A stretch of 64,000 nt of DNA, taken from the NCBI RefSeq assembly GCF_023558375.1, contig NZ_CP083761.1, positions 4,233,001-4,297,000 on the forward strand. Reading direction: 5' to 3'. How positions within the stretch are numbered: position 1 is the first letter of the stretch; each line of letters begins with the position of its first letter. Source of the DNA: Chroococcidiopsis sp. CCMEE 29 (GTDB taxonomy: Bacteria; Cyanobacteriota; Cyanobacteriia; Cyanobacteriales; Chroococcidiopsidaceae). Below the pieces are notes generated by a model, which worked only from the letters and a program-made list of their open reading frames with translations, was not told where the DNA came from and ran no database searches. Positions 1 through 8,405 of the stretch are shown here, in pieces. A program made the translations under genes and the position numbers.

Positions 1-956
1 TCTTTTTCTCGCACCAGATCAGCAGCTGCTTTCAGTAACTCACTCAAAATATTTCGGATTTGGCGTTCTTTCCTAGCGATCGCTTCCGCAGCTTCCCGCA
101 GTCTTTCATCTAGTTGCGATCGCTTTTGGTCAGCTTGATCGACTACTACATCAGTTTTACTACGAGTGCGGCTGTACCAATTCTTAGCTTCCTCCAAATT
201 TTCCTTAATTTCCTCGTATCGCCCGCCATAGCGTGCCGCTAAGTTAGCTCGCAGAATCGCTGCTTGTGCTTGCAGTTGGGCATAGCGCTTCTTCAGCAAG
301 GCAAATTCTTCACTATTCTTGAAAGAATTAATTGAATCTGCAATCAATTCTTTGAGCTTGGGAGGAGACTCCTTACCTGCCTCTTCTACATCAATTATCA
401 GTCTGTCAATTTCTTGTTGGAGTTCTTCTTCTTGCGTGTCTATTTGTGCCTGGAGCTGTTTAACTTCTGACTGATTTTTAGTGATAGATTGCCGTCTGCC
501 GCTACTAAAACCTTCAATGAACCCCTCAACCGCAGCAGTAACTTCTTCTTTGATTTCGCTACCCTTTTCTTGCAAACTTTCACTCACTGCTGATACAGTA
601 TCTCTGAAAATTAAGCGGACATCGCTAGAGCCTGCTTTAATTTCTGTACCGACCTGAGATATAGCAGCTTGCACAATCTCTCGAATTCGTCCAGATCTTA
701 ACTGACCTGTTTCTTTAGCTTGCTGAAGCTCTGCTTTAATCTGCTCTCTGACTTGCTCAATCAAGTTTCCATTAGTATGGTTTTGTGGAATTCCATCTCG
801 AACAGAGCGTTGAGCAAAATCATCAAAATTTTCGTAATCCTCCGCATTAACTTGGTCATCCTGCGTATTACGAGGTGGCTCCTGATTGACTAATCCGGGC
901 TTTCCTTGTGCCAACTGGTCCATGATTTGGCGCTTCTCTTCGTTACTTAAAGACAC
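1..956 (-). CDS. Long charged coiled-coil protein, hypothetical (3' end outside window)
   Basis: I do not recognise this gene. The minus-strand frame is open from a GTG at 956 to the window edge (about 318 residues). The GTG is preceded by AGGAG at about 8 nt, which decides the start. The product begins MSLSNEEKRQIMDQL, has an acidic Gln/Asn-rich stretch to about residue 55, and is then almost entirely Glu/Lys/Gln/Ala-rich helix with heptad character. There is no signal peptide or membrane segment and there are almost no aromatic residues. This composition resembles stress-related LEA-like or structural coiled-coil proteins, but that is only a guess. The C-terminus is missing. Confidence 0.75.
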   Translation of the reverse strand, partial: MSLSNEEKRQIMDQLAQGKPGLVNQEPPRNTQDDQVNAEDYENFDDFAQRSVRDGIPQNHTNGNLIEQVREQIKAELQQAKETGQLRSGRIREIVQAAISQVGTEIKAGSSDVRLIFRDTVSAVSESLQEKGSEIKEEVTAAVEGFIEGFSSGRRQSITKNQSEVKQLQAQIDTQEEELQQEIDRLIIDVEEAGKESPPKLKELIADSINSFKNSEEFALLKKRYAQLQAQAAILRANLAARYGGRYEEIKENLEEAKNWYSRTRSKTDVVVDQADQKRSQLDERLREAAEAIARKERQIRNILSELLKAAADLVREK

Positions 957-1092
957 TTTGTCTATCTCCTAATTAACAGCAGATTTTTGAAAAAATATAG
1001 TTATCAGTTGAGTATTCAAGCCAGTATATCCTTGCTTTCCCATAGCCTAAAGTTTGTTGATTGACTGGAATTATTTTTACTTAGGTCACTTT

Positions 1093-1177
1093 AGTACCGT
1101 TTTTGGTTAGGAAGGTTACGAACAGGTACCTGCAAGTGCCTTGCAGCAAGACTTTGTTAATCTAAAATCCAAAATCC
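1093..1177. repeat. Dispersed repeat copy A (inverted relative to 10622-10711)
   Basis: About 85 bp here match 10622-10711 in inverted orientation. Both copies share a perfect hairpin, CTGCAAG-NNN-CTTGCAG (1130-1146 here), an AAAATCC/AAAATCT-type tract at one edge and an ACCGTTTTTGGTTAG-like block at the other. The remainder of the gap between the coiled-coil gene and the DUF72 gene shows no gene or other signal I can support. Confidence 0.75.
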
Positions 1178-1275
1178 GAAATTGGCAGAATCCTCTAACT
1201 ATAGGCTAAAAAATCAATTGTTTAATACCCTCTTCCTGACGACTGAAGTTTGGGCAAGCACAGGTAGTAGTCGCC

Positions 1276-2130
1276 TCAGAACAAACTGAGTTGGTCAGGA
1301 GATTGCTGAATGTTGCTCCAGGGGAGGGGCGGCACAGAAATACCTTGCTGTACTAACATCTGTTGAAAGTAACGAGCCGTGCCAGGCGATCGCGCTTCGA
1401 TTGGGCAATGAACAAAGAAATAAAGGCGCGTCCCCTGACGTAGCCAGTGGTCAACAAAGGCAATCCATTCTTCTAAAAAAGTTTGATTAAATTCCCGCTG
1501 AGGATGGCTAATGAAGCGAATCAAACTAAACGGTGCAGTGACACTCAATTGCAGAGGGAGCTTGGGTTTACGTCGCTCAGAAGCTATCTGTGGCTCGTCT
1601 GGACCACTGTAGATGGGACGGCTATCTAGCAAAACCCGACCAACGCCTAGCTGTTCCAGTACAGTTGTGAGTTGACTAGTATAAGGTTCCCGGAACCAGT
1701 CAGGATGACGGACTTCTAATGCCAGTGGTGCTTCACTATGAGGCCAAGCGCTGAGAAAGGCGGTGAGGTCATCTAGTAAAGTGGGGCTGTAACGAGGTGG
1801 CAGTTGAGCAAAGATGGGTCCCAGCCGATCGCCTAAATCGCGCATCTGTGCCAGGAAACTTAAAGCACCCGGAATAGATGGCTGTAGCCGTCCTTGGTGG
1901 GTCAAATCTCGCGGCAACTTGAGGCAAAATTCGAAACCCGGCGGTGTTTCTGCCACCCATCGCGCTACAGTATCCCGATCAGGGACGGCGTAGAAAGTAG
2001 TGTTACCTTCAACCGTGGTGAGGCGCTGGCTATAAAGATGCAGAAATTCGATTGGACGACTTCCAGACGGATAAAAATCGCCGACCCAACCTTTGTATGA
2101 CCAAACAGCGCAACCGAGACGGAAGTTCAT
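1276..2130 (-). CDS. DUF72 (YecE-like) family protein
   Basis: A 284-residue protein of the DUF72/YecE family, a TIM-barrel fold of unknown biochemical function. The family hallmarks are visible: the N-terminus MNFRLGCAVWSYKGWVGDFYP, the EGNTTFYAVP block near residue 40, FCLKLPRDLTH near 70, LALEVRHPDWF near 140 and YFFVHCPIEA near 240. The frame extends upstream to a TTG at 2199, but the family's conserved start coincides with the ATG at 2130, so that start is used; no clear ribosome binding site precedes either. It diverges from the small gene at 2219. Confidence 0.9.
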   Translation of the reverse strand: MNFRLGCAVWSYKGWVGDFYPSGSRPIEFLHLYSQRLTTVEGNTTFYAVPDRDTVARWVAETPPGFEFCLKLPRDLTHQGRLQPSIPGALSFLAQMRDLGDRLGPIFAQLPPRYSPTLLDDLTAFLSAWPHSEAPLALEVRHPDWFREPYTSQLTTVLEQLGVGRVLLDSRPIYSGPDEPQIASERRKPKLPLQLSVTAPFSLIRFISHPQREFNQTFLEEWIAFVDHWLRQGTRLYFFVHCPIEARSPGTARYFQQMLVQQGISVPPLPWSNIQQSPDQLSLF

Positions 2131-2218
2131 GTCTATTGATACTGACGGACTTGAACCGATGACCCTCATAATAGCAACAGGGCTAAATTCATCTTGCAAT
2201 TAGGAGACACAAAGCACA

Positions 2219-2452
2219 ATGCGCTGTGCCATTTCAAGTCGTGCTGGTCAAGTCTTAGCTAAGGGTCACTTACTCATTCAAAAAGAAGAGAGTGGTGCAC
2301 TCAGGCTCAGCTTCCAAACAGATGGAGGAAAGGTAATTTCAGGAGGGCTCATTGACCCGGAGGGAGATATGACTTCAGCCAGTAAAGTGCTATTTCGCGA
2401 ATTCTTTAAGACTTGGGGAATGAGCGATATCACAGTGACTGCGATCGCCTAA
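2219..2452 (+). CDS. Small hypothetical protein (77 aa)
   Basis: I do not recognise this gene. It has a credible ribosome binding site (TAGGAG, about 12 nt before the ATG) and reads MRCAISSRAGQVLAKG with a mixed alpha/beta composition, no signal peptide and no membrane segment. It ends 16 bp from the convergent J-domain gene. It could be a small conserved cyanobacterial protein; nothing in the sequence indicates function. Confidence 0.6.
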   Translation: MRCAISSRAGQVLAKGHLLIQKEESGALRLSFQTDGGKVISGGLIDPEGDMTSASKVLFREFFKTWGMSDITVTAIA

Positions 2453-2467
2453 TATCGAACTACGTAC

Positions 2468-3163
2468 CTAGGGGTGAATTGTCCCATCAGGCATAATTGT
2501 CCTCGTTAAAATTGCTCCGGTCAGTTTGACCATGAGGCGGTCTTTTGTTCCAACCTTGGCTCCCCTCAAATCGGCTTCGCTTAAGTCAGCTCCACTTAAG
2601 TCAGCTCCAATTAAGTTCGCCTCCTGCAAATTAGCCTGACTCAGATTTGATTGCAGTAAGTTGGCTCTAAACAAATTTGCTCTGTAAAGATTTGCTCCCT
2701 GCAAATTGACCTTATGCAGAAAAGCATCGCTGAGGTTAGCATTACTTAGATCGGCGTTGCTCAGATTTCTTCCTGATAAGTCTTTTTCTTTCAGAAAAGC
2801 TCCACGCAAGTCAGCTCCACTCAGATCGGAATTTGGCTTTTTGCCTTGATATTGAGCTTGAGAGGCAGAGTAATAGTGCGGTTGGGGTGGCTTTTGGGGT
2901 TGGCGTGGGGGTGCTGGTTTTGGTGATGGAGGTGATTGGGTATTGGGGTTGCGACTACTAGATCGCATTGACCGCAATTTGTCACGTGCCTGATTAATTT
3001 CCTTGAGCTTTTCTTGAGCCTTTTGCTGTAGCCTTTCATTGTCTTGAGGGATGCGATCAGGGTGCCAAATAAAAGCTAAATCTTTATAAGCCTGGTTCAC
3101 TTCTTCCGGTGACGCTCCAGGCTCAAGCCCAAGTACTCTAAAGTAGTGGTCTAGATCTTTCAT
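2468..3163 (-). CDS. J-domain protein fused to pentapeptide repeats
   Basis: A 231-residue fusion. Residues 1-65 form a DnaJ-type J domain (DHYFRVLGLEPGASPEEV, with HPD in the helix II-III loop, AFIWHPDR), so it should stimulate an Hsp70 partner. A Pro/Gln/Ser-rich linker follows (about 70-105). The C-terminal part is an A(D/N)LxX pentapeptide-repeat array (about 110-215: ADLRGAFL, NADLSNANLSDA, ADLSGADLSEADL), predicted to form a right-handed quadrilateral helix. The frame continues upstream to 3304, but the J domain starts at the ATG at 3163 and the extra residues look non-coding. Cysteine-rich zinc and C-terminal DnaJ domains are absent, so this is a type III J protein. Confidence 0.9.
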   Translation of the reverse strand: MKDLDHYFRVLGLEPGASPEEVNQAYKDLAFIWHPDRIPQDNERLQQKAQEKLKEINQARDKLRSMRSSSRNPNTQSPPSPKPAPPRQPQKPPQPHYYSASQAQYQGKKPNSDLSGADLRGAFLKEKDLSGRNLSNADLSNANLSDAFLHKVNLQGANLYRANLFRANLLQSNLSQANLQEANLIGADLSGADLSEADLRGAKVGTKDRLMVKLTGAILTRTIMPDGTIHP

Positions 3164-3336
3164 TACCACCAACCTACCATTTATTAGTTTGGCATACTGA
3201 AATTTGGTATACAACCAAGCACGGGCTGTTAATAGGCGTGGCGATCGCCTGAGTGGATCGACTTTGCAAACAACGCGCTGCAAGTGGACATGAACATAAG
3301 ACAATGGTGGGGTACATGAAGGAGAATGATTAATCT

Positions 3337-4065
3337 GTGATTGTTAACCAAGACGAGCAGGGTTGGGAAATTATCTACCATCGTGCCCATGCACTGCTTG
3401 CAGCTCAAATAGCGGCACACTGGAACCGTAAAGATACCCCTGTTCGCTTGATCGAGACAGTGGCGGCGATTTCCCATCACGATGACCTCGAACGCGAATG
3501 GGAAGAGAAGAATCTTACCCCAGCTGGCGCACCGTTGGACTTTACCCTCGACAAAAACACTGATTTGCAAAAGCTGAGAAAACTGATAACAGGTGCTCGC
3601 TACCGGGGACGGTGGGTGGCAATGTTGACTTCTATGCATACAAGCTTTCTGAATGAAGGCAAGCGGGGAGAGTCAGCTGAACTAGACAGCTTTTTGGACG
3701 AGCAACTAGAGATGCAAAAGCAATTGAGAAAAGGATTGCAGATTAACAAGCAGGAGGCTGAGCAAGCTTATGCGTTCATGCAGTGGTGCGATCGCCTCTC
3801 TTTGATCCTATGCCAGCGCCAATTACCAGTAGGTGAGCGAGCCTTAGAAATTAGTAAGGGACCAAACGGCAAGCGCTATGACGTGCTCCAGCTCAGTGAT
3901 GAACGAATAACCGTCACACCCTGGCCGTTTGAAGAGGAAGACCTCACTGTCAACGTTGAAGCTGCGTACCTGTCTCAAGTGCAATTTGATAGTAGCACTG
4001 CCCTTGCAGAAGCACTGCAAACTGCACCCATTAAAACTTTAAAGTGGACGTTTGCCAAGGCTTGA
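3337..4065 (+). CDS. DUF3891 family protein
   Basis: A 242-residue cytosolic protein matching DUF3891, a cyanobacterial/bacterial family without assigned reaction. Histidine-rich blocks suggest metal binding: YHRAHALLAAQIAAHW near residue 15, AAISHHDDLEREW near 45 and MLTSMHTSFL near 97, an arrangement reminiscent of HD-type hydrolases (inference). The start is a GTG at 3337 with AAGGAG about 12 nt upstream. Its 3' end overlaps the following thioesterase frame by 22 nt, suggesting translational coupling. Confidence 0.85.
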   Translation: MIVNQDEQGWEIIYHRAHALLAAQIAAHWNRKDTPVRLIETVAAISHHDDLEREWEEKNLTPAGAPLDFTLDKNTDLQKLRKLITGARYRGRWVAMLTSMHTSFLNEGKRGESAELDSFLDEQLEMQKQLRKGLQINKQEAEQAYAFMQWCDRLSLILCQRQLPVGERALEISKGPNGKRYDVLQLSDERITVTPWPFEEEDLTVNVEAAYLSQVQFDSSTALAEALQTAPIKTLKWTFAKA

Positions 4066-4517
4066 TAGATTCAGACGTGGAAGTATCACCTAAGAATTGG
4101 TTTGAATATTCAGTCCGGGTGCAACCTCATCACACTGACTATGCAGGTATTGCTTGGCATGGTTCTTATATAGCGTGGATGGAAGAGGCGCGGGTGGAAT
4201 GTTTACGCTCAATTGGGATTGAGTTTGCACAGCTAGTCGCGTTAGGGTGCGATTTACCAGTAGTAGAGCTTTCTGTGCGCTACCACCGGCAAATTCAACT
4301 GGGTAGGTTAGCTATAGTCAGGACGCGCATGGCAAACTTAAGCGGTGTTCGGATTCCCTGGGATTATCAAATTCAATCTCCAGATGGGCAAGAACTGTAT
4401 GTGACGGCGCGGGTAACATTGGTAGCAGTTGATCGAGAAAAAGGCAAGATTATGCGTCGGTTGCCCCCAGCAATGGAGCATGCTTTGGCTCCTCTTGCCA
4501 ATATATCTGGTGATTAA
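4044..4517 (+). CDS. Hotdog-fold acyl-CoA thioesterase family protein
   Basis: A 157-residue single-hotdog protein of the 4HBT/YbgC type. The family motif is clear near residues 29-51: HHTDYAGIAWHGSYIAWMEEAR, in which the Asp after HHT is the expected catalytic residue and HGSYIAWMEEAR is the hot-dog helix. It probably hydrolyses an acyl-CoA or acyl-ACP; the substrate cannot be read from the sequence (aromatic acyl-CoAs, including DHNA-CoA, are handled by relatives). The GTG at 4044 overlaps the preceding gene; a GTG at 4077 is an alternative start, and the conserved domain begins just after it. Confidence 0.85.
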   Translation: MDVCQGLIDSDVEVSPKNWFEYSVRVQPHHTDYAGIAWHGSYIAWMEEARVECLRSIGIEFAQLVALGCDLPVVELSVRYHRQIQLGRLAIVRTRMANLSGVRIPWDYQIQSPDGQELYVTARVTLVAVDREKGKIMRRLPPAMEHALAPLANISGD

Positions 4518-4656
4518 GCTTAATTAGACCGAAACCCTACTATGGATAGACTTGCCTCAAACGAGATGATGTTAATTGTGTTAGGAGTTGCCAAGACTAT
4601 CTGAATTATTTCACTCCCGCCTGGGTGCCAATGTATGTAGGGATAAGCAAAGACCA

Positions 4657-5181
4657 ATGGATGAGTACACAGACCAAAACGAAAGTATCAAGAAGCTGCA
4701 TGAACTGATTAAAGATATCAGATTTGCAATGCTGACGACTGTTGAAGAAGATGGTACGTTACGCAGCCGTCCGATGGCAACTCAGGAATTCGAGTTCGAT
4801 GGCAACCTTTGGTTTTTTACAAATGCTAACGCGCCTAAAGTTGACGAAGTAAAGCACGATCAGCACGTTAATCTCAGCTATGCTGAGCCGGATAAACAAA
4901 AGTATGTTTCGGTTTCGGGCAAAGCCCAACTTGTACGCGATCGCCACAAAATAGAAGAACTCTGGAATCCAATTTACAAAGCTTGGTTTCCCCAAGGTTT
5001 AGATGACCCCAACCTATCACTGCTGAAGGTGAGCGTTGACAAAGCAGAATATTGGGATTCGCCTTCGAGTCAAGTCGTGCGTCTTTTTGGATTTGTGAAA
5101 GCAGCTGTTACAGGTAAGCCTATTAGTAACGCTGGTGAGAACGAGAAGATTAAAGCTCCATTTCCTAGGCAAAGCAGTTGA
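4657..5181 (+). CDS. Pyridoxamine 5'-phosphate oxidase-like general stress protein
   Basis: A 174-residue split-barrel flavin-binding-fold protein of the general stress protein 26 (YdaG-like) group. Visible blocks are IRFAMLTTVEEDG near 19-31, LRSRPMATQEFEFDG near 33-47, LWFFTNANAPKVDEV and VSGKAQLVRDR. It is likely an FMN/F420-fold oxidoreductase or flavin-binding stress protein; the substrate is unknown. An in-frame TTG at 4588 would add 23 residues, but the ATG at 4657 starts at the family's usual position. It is preceded by a 140-bp gap and followed by the proline-alternating peptide gene. Confidence 0.88.
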   Translation: MDEYTDQNESIKKLHELIKDIRFAMLTTVEEDGTLRSRPMATQEFEFDGNLWFFTNANAPKVDEVKHDQHVNLSYAEPDKQKYVSVSGKAQLVRDRHKIEELWNPIYKAWFPQGLDDPNLSLLKVSVDKAEYWDSPSSQVVRLFGFVKAAVTGKPISNAGENEKIKAPFPRQSS

Positions 5182-5196
5182 AAGTATGAGGTTAGC

Positions 5197-5412
5197 ATGA
5201 TATCAACTCAGTCCCTCTCAAGCATCTCTAAGTTCGCTCTCAAGGCGATTACAACTAACCCTGAGCTTGAGCCGATGCCTGCATCTGAACCAGATCCTGA
5301 ACCAATTCCTTCTCCAGAACCAGGCTCTGAACCAGATCCTGAACCGACTCCCGCGCCTACTCCCGAACCGGATCTTGTGCCTGAACTCGATCCCGTTCCT
5401 ACCCCATCTTAA
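5197..5412 (+). CDS. Small proline-alternating peptide (PE/PD repeats)
   Basis: A 71-residue frame with an ATG 5 nt after GAGG. Residues 1-20 are ordinary (MISTQSLSSISKFALKAITT); from about residue 21 nearly every second residue is proline, with Glu, Asp, Ala or Thr between (units such as PEPDPEPIPSPEP). This would form an extended acidic polyproline-II rod. No signal peptide is evident. It is one of two such genes in the window; the other lies at 36571-36798 and is neutral (PGP/PQP). It may be a real secreted or linker-like protein or a low-complexity frame; the sense-strand bias and binding site favour a gene. Confidence 0.5.
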   Translation: MISTQSLSSISKFALKAITTNPELEPMPASEPDPEPIPSPEPGSEPDPEPTPAPTPEPDLVPELDPVPTPS

Positions 5413-5475
5413 GCCCAAGCGTCTGTTTTACTGACTGTAAGGACGTATCACTATGCGCCCCTACTTTGAAACAGA

Positions 5476-6612
5476 TCAAAACTGGTAAGAAACACCGACA
5501 GAAAGAACGGGGTAGATACGCAGTCCTCTCAGCTCATCCTCTAGATCCTCCTCTTCCCGCTGGATCGCATCTTGTAGAAATGGTCCGACCACTGGAGCAC
5601 CAACTAATGTACCTACTGGACCCGTGGCATTCAAATCTACTTGAGGCGAACCAGCAAACAATATACCCAGGTCAATAGAAAAACCAAATTGTCGCCCTTG
5701 CCTGACTGGGTTGCCATAGCCAATGCCGATATAGGGGGAAATCGTGTTGGGAAATGTGAGTTCACCTTCCAGTTGACCAACCAATGCGAGGGGAAACTCT
5801 ACACCGCCAATCTCCAAAGTTTCCGCCGATCGAGCCGTTCCTTCAACCTTGTTATTGTTATAGGCAAGACCGCCGGTAAGGCGAAATTCACTTCTGCTGG
5901 ATGGAAACCAGTCAACCAGCGCTGTTGCACTTAATAGCCGCACATCAGCATCGTAGTCAATATCTGCCTGCTCAGTGTTGATTCCGAAATCAAAGTAATT
6001 AAACCCCAGTCTGCCATTAAAGTTGGGAGAAATTGCGCCTGTCCCTTCAATACCAAAGCCTAGTGTACTAACCTTACCCGTAATTGCATAACCGCTTGAC
6101 TGTCTTTCCACTGCTGGTTGTGCTGCTGGCTGTTGCCTCTGCTGTTGTGGAGGCTGATAATTAGCACAGCGCGAATTGAGTGGATAATTTCGACAGAAGG
6201 TATCTATATCAACTTGTCTAGCAAGGAATTGTTCCTCCATTTTTTTTTCAACTAAAGCGAATTCACCCTCTAGTTGTAAATCAGCAGCATCATAAGAAAC
6301 ATCGGTCTGAGAATTAGTGTGAAGAGGAATGCTATTAAGCTCCTTTTTGCTATTGTTATTTTTCGAAAGCGCTTGAATCAGTTTAGCTTCCTTACTAAGG
6401 CTTTGGAGGCTAGACAACGTCGTAACACCACTGCTGTTTTTGCTTTGCTGGTCTATTGCTAGCTCTGCTGACTCATGCTCTTTTTCATTCGTGGTGTTCG
6501 GGTCAATTTCCGCAGCAATAACTTGTTGGGGTATTACTCCACTAATCAGGAATGTGGTAATGATGCTCAGGCAAAATAAACCTACTTGTGATGAATTTCC
6601 GCTGTTTGACAT
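5476..6612 (-). CDS. Probable outer-membrane beta-barrel protein
   Basis: A 378-residue exported protein. Residues 1-34 form a signal peptide (hydrophobic LFCLSIITTFLISGVI, cleavage likely after VIAAEI). Residues 35-170 are a low-complexity Ser/Asn/Gln-rich region ending in a PQQQRQQPAAQPA linker. From about 175 onward there are alternating amphipathic strands rich in Gly, Tyr and Phe (GRLGFNYFDFGI, FRLTGGLAYNN, ISPYIGIGYG), and the chain ends in SVGVSYQF with a terminal Phe, the usual outer-membrane insertion signal. It is not a recognised porin; the function is unknown. Confidence 0.8.
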   Translation of the reverse strand: MSNSGNSSQVGLFCLSIITTFLISGVIPQQVIAAEIDPNTTNEKEHESAELAIDQQSKNSSGVTTLSSLQSLSKEAKLIQALSKNNNSKKELNSIPLHTNSQTDVSYDAADLQLEGEFALVEKKMEEQFLARQVDIDTFCRNYPLNSRCANYQPPQQQRQQPAAQPAVERQSSGYAITGKVSTLGFGIEGTGAISPNFNGRLGFNYFDFGINTEQADIDYDADVRLLSATALVDWFPSSRSEFRLTGGLAYNNNKVEGTARSAETLEIGGVEFPLALVGQLEGELTFPNTISPYIGIGYGNPVRQGRQFGFSIDLGILFAGSPQVDLNATGPVGTLVGAPVVGPFLQDAIQREEEDLEDELRGLRIYPVLSVGVSYQF

Positions 6613-6822
6613 TCCTCGTCTTCCTCTAGACAGGTATATCAGCCTTTTAGCTGATTCAGCGTACTAACTCATCTAGCCTACTGAAGACGACAAAAAAAGC
6701 ATTATTTGCTGTTTCTCACAAATAGTTTCTGGATCTTCCGCTTGGTCTTAGCGAATCAAAGTTTCTTTTTGCTACTTGTTTTTTACAACTCAAAGTTGCG
6801 ACTCACTCATTTTTGGCTAGGC

Positions 6823-8142
6823 TTAACTCAACCGACCAAACAGCGCTGCCAAAACAACATTAGAAAATAAGAATCCTTCCGGATCGGTTAACCTCAGTTG
6901 CCCAGATGTTGGGATGTAACTAGCATTCGGTACGAACGTCGCTTTCTCCTCGGTTCCCAAAATTTCCACCCAACCTTGGCGATGGTAGGGTTGCAAACAC
7001 TGCCAAATCTTTCCCAGCGTTGCTTCCCCAAATTGCTGAGTCAAGGTTAATATGCTTACACCCTCTTTAAGCCGTAACCCTAGCATCAGCGTCTCTAGCA
7101 GCACTTCATCTGGCAGTGTTTGAGGATGATCCAATAAGCCACCTACCGCAATTAAGTTTTGCACCCACTGGTAATATTCTTTCGTCTTGCGGGGTCGGGT
7201 AAATCTTTTCTCTTCAACATAGCTTGTCGCTCCCATGCCAAAGCCATAATAAGAGCGGTTTTCCCAGTAAACCCGGTTATGACGACACTGATGTCCTGGT
7301 TGGGCATAGTTCGAAATTTCGTAGTGCTCGTAGCCTGCAGTTGTGATGAGAACTTGTCTTGCCTGACGGTACATCTGTACTGTGGTGTCATCGGTGGGCA
7401 AAGGTTGAACACCGGGTTGATAGTAACGACCAAAGGCAGTGCCAGGCTCGATGGTGAGGTCGTAAATAGAGATATGGGTAGGAGCGATCGCCACTGCTGC
7501 CTCCAGAGATTCCTGCCACTGTTCCAGGGTTTGACGCGGCAGTCCAGAAATCAAATCCAGGCTGAAATTTGGCACTCCCACTTGGCGAACAATCTCTACT
7601 GCTGCCCAGATATCAGCAACGGTATGCGATCGCCCACAAACTTGCAACAATTCTGGCTGAAACGCCTGCACGCCTAAACTTACTCTATTTACCCCGGCTG
7701 CGCGGTATCCCTGCAACTGTTCTAAACTGAACGTGCCAGGGTCCATTTCCATTGAAATTTCTGCATCCGCTGAGATCCCAAACCTTTGATTTAGGGCATC
7801 GAGTATATGATTCAGTTGGTTTATAGATAGCAACGAAGGTGTGCCACCACCAAAGAACACTGTTTTTAACGGTTGCCCTAGTGCTGGGGTGATAGCAATT
7901 TCTTGGCATAAAGCTTCAACGTACTGGGAAATAGTGCCAGAGGAGTCACCATGAAGGCGCTCGCCCACAACCGAAATTGGGAAATCACAGTAATAGCACC
8001 GCCGACGACAAAAGGGAATATGTACATAAGCGGAACTAGGAATGCCCAGAGCTATTGCTTCCTGGGCTGAATATAAGTTAACTAACACTGAATTTATAGC
8101 CAAAATCAAAACAGCAGGAAAATCTGAAAAGAATTTAATCAA
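6823..8142 (-). CDS. hemW: Radical SAM heme chaperone HemW
   Basis: A radical S-adenosylmethionine protein of the HemW (formerly HemN-like) group, thought to deliver heme rather than act as coproporphyrinogen oxidase. The 4Fe-4S motif CRRRCYYC follows SAYVHIPF near residue 40; VFFGGGTPSLL and the C-terminal HemN-type domain (LMLGLRLKEGV) are present. The extra Cys before the CxxxCxxC of true HemN is absent, consistent with HemW. Conserved homology begins around residue 33 (GIPSSAYVHIPF), so the ATG at 8142 gives an unusually long hydrophobic leader; a later start is possible. Confidence 0.92.
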   Translation of the reverse strand: MIKFFSDFPAVLILAINSVLVNLYSAQEAIALGIPSSAYVHIPFCRRRCYYCDFPISVVGERLHGDSSGTISQYVEALCQEIAITPALGQPLKTVFFGGGTPSLLSINQLNHILDALNQRFGISADAEISMEMDPGTFSLEQLQGYRAAGVNRVSLGVQAFQPELLQVCGRSHTVADIWAAVEIVRQVGVPNFSLDLISGLPRQTLEQWQESLEAAVAIAPTHISIYDLTIEPGTAFGRYYQPGVQPLPTDDTTVQMYRQARQVLITTAGYEHYEISNYAQPGHQCRHNRVYWENRSYYGFGMGATSYVEEKRFTRPRKTKEYYQWVQNLIAVGGLLDHPQTLPDEVLLETLMLGLRLKEGVSILTLTQQFGEATLGKIWQCLQPYHRQGWVEILGTEEKATFVPNASYIPTSGQLRLTDPEGFLFSNVVLAALFGRLS

Positions 8143-8405
8143 AAATTTCTTTTAACTTGTTACATCACTCAAAAGATAGAAAGGTCTCGTAGCCTTATAT
8201 ACTAAACCCTGCTTCCCTTCCAGATGAACTCAGTGCAGTTAAATCTGAGTGCAACTAGTTTTTGGTAACAAAATACTAAATCAATTGAAATGACTCAAAT
8301 TTATTAAATTTTGATTGGTGCCTACGGCAGTTCTTAACCAGCACCTAATAACGTTAAAGATATATCATAGAGCCAGATCAACAAATTGCTGATTCTAGTA
8401 CAAAA

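Noticed and set aside
2135-2192. tRNA-like 3' half (GGTTCAAGTCC on the minus strand) between the DUF72 start and the small gene
   Set aside because: The T-loop sequence is suggestive, but the T stem pairs only 3 bp, and no matching acceptor or D arm is found upstream. Probably chance within the gene's leader.
3164-3304. N-terminal extension of the J-domain/pentapeptide protein
   Set aside because: Extra residues lack homology-like character and the J domain begins exactly at the ATG at 3163.
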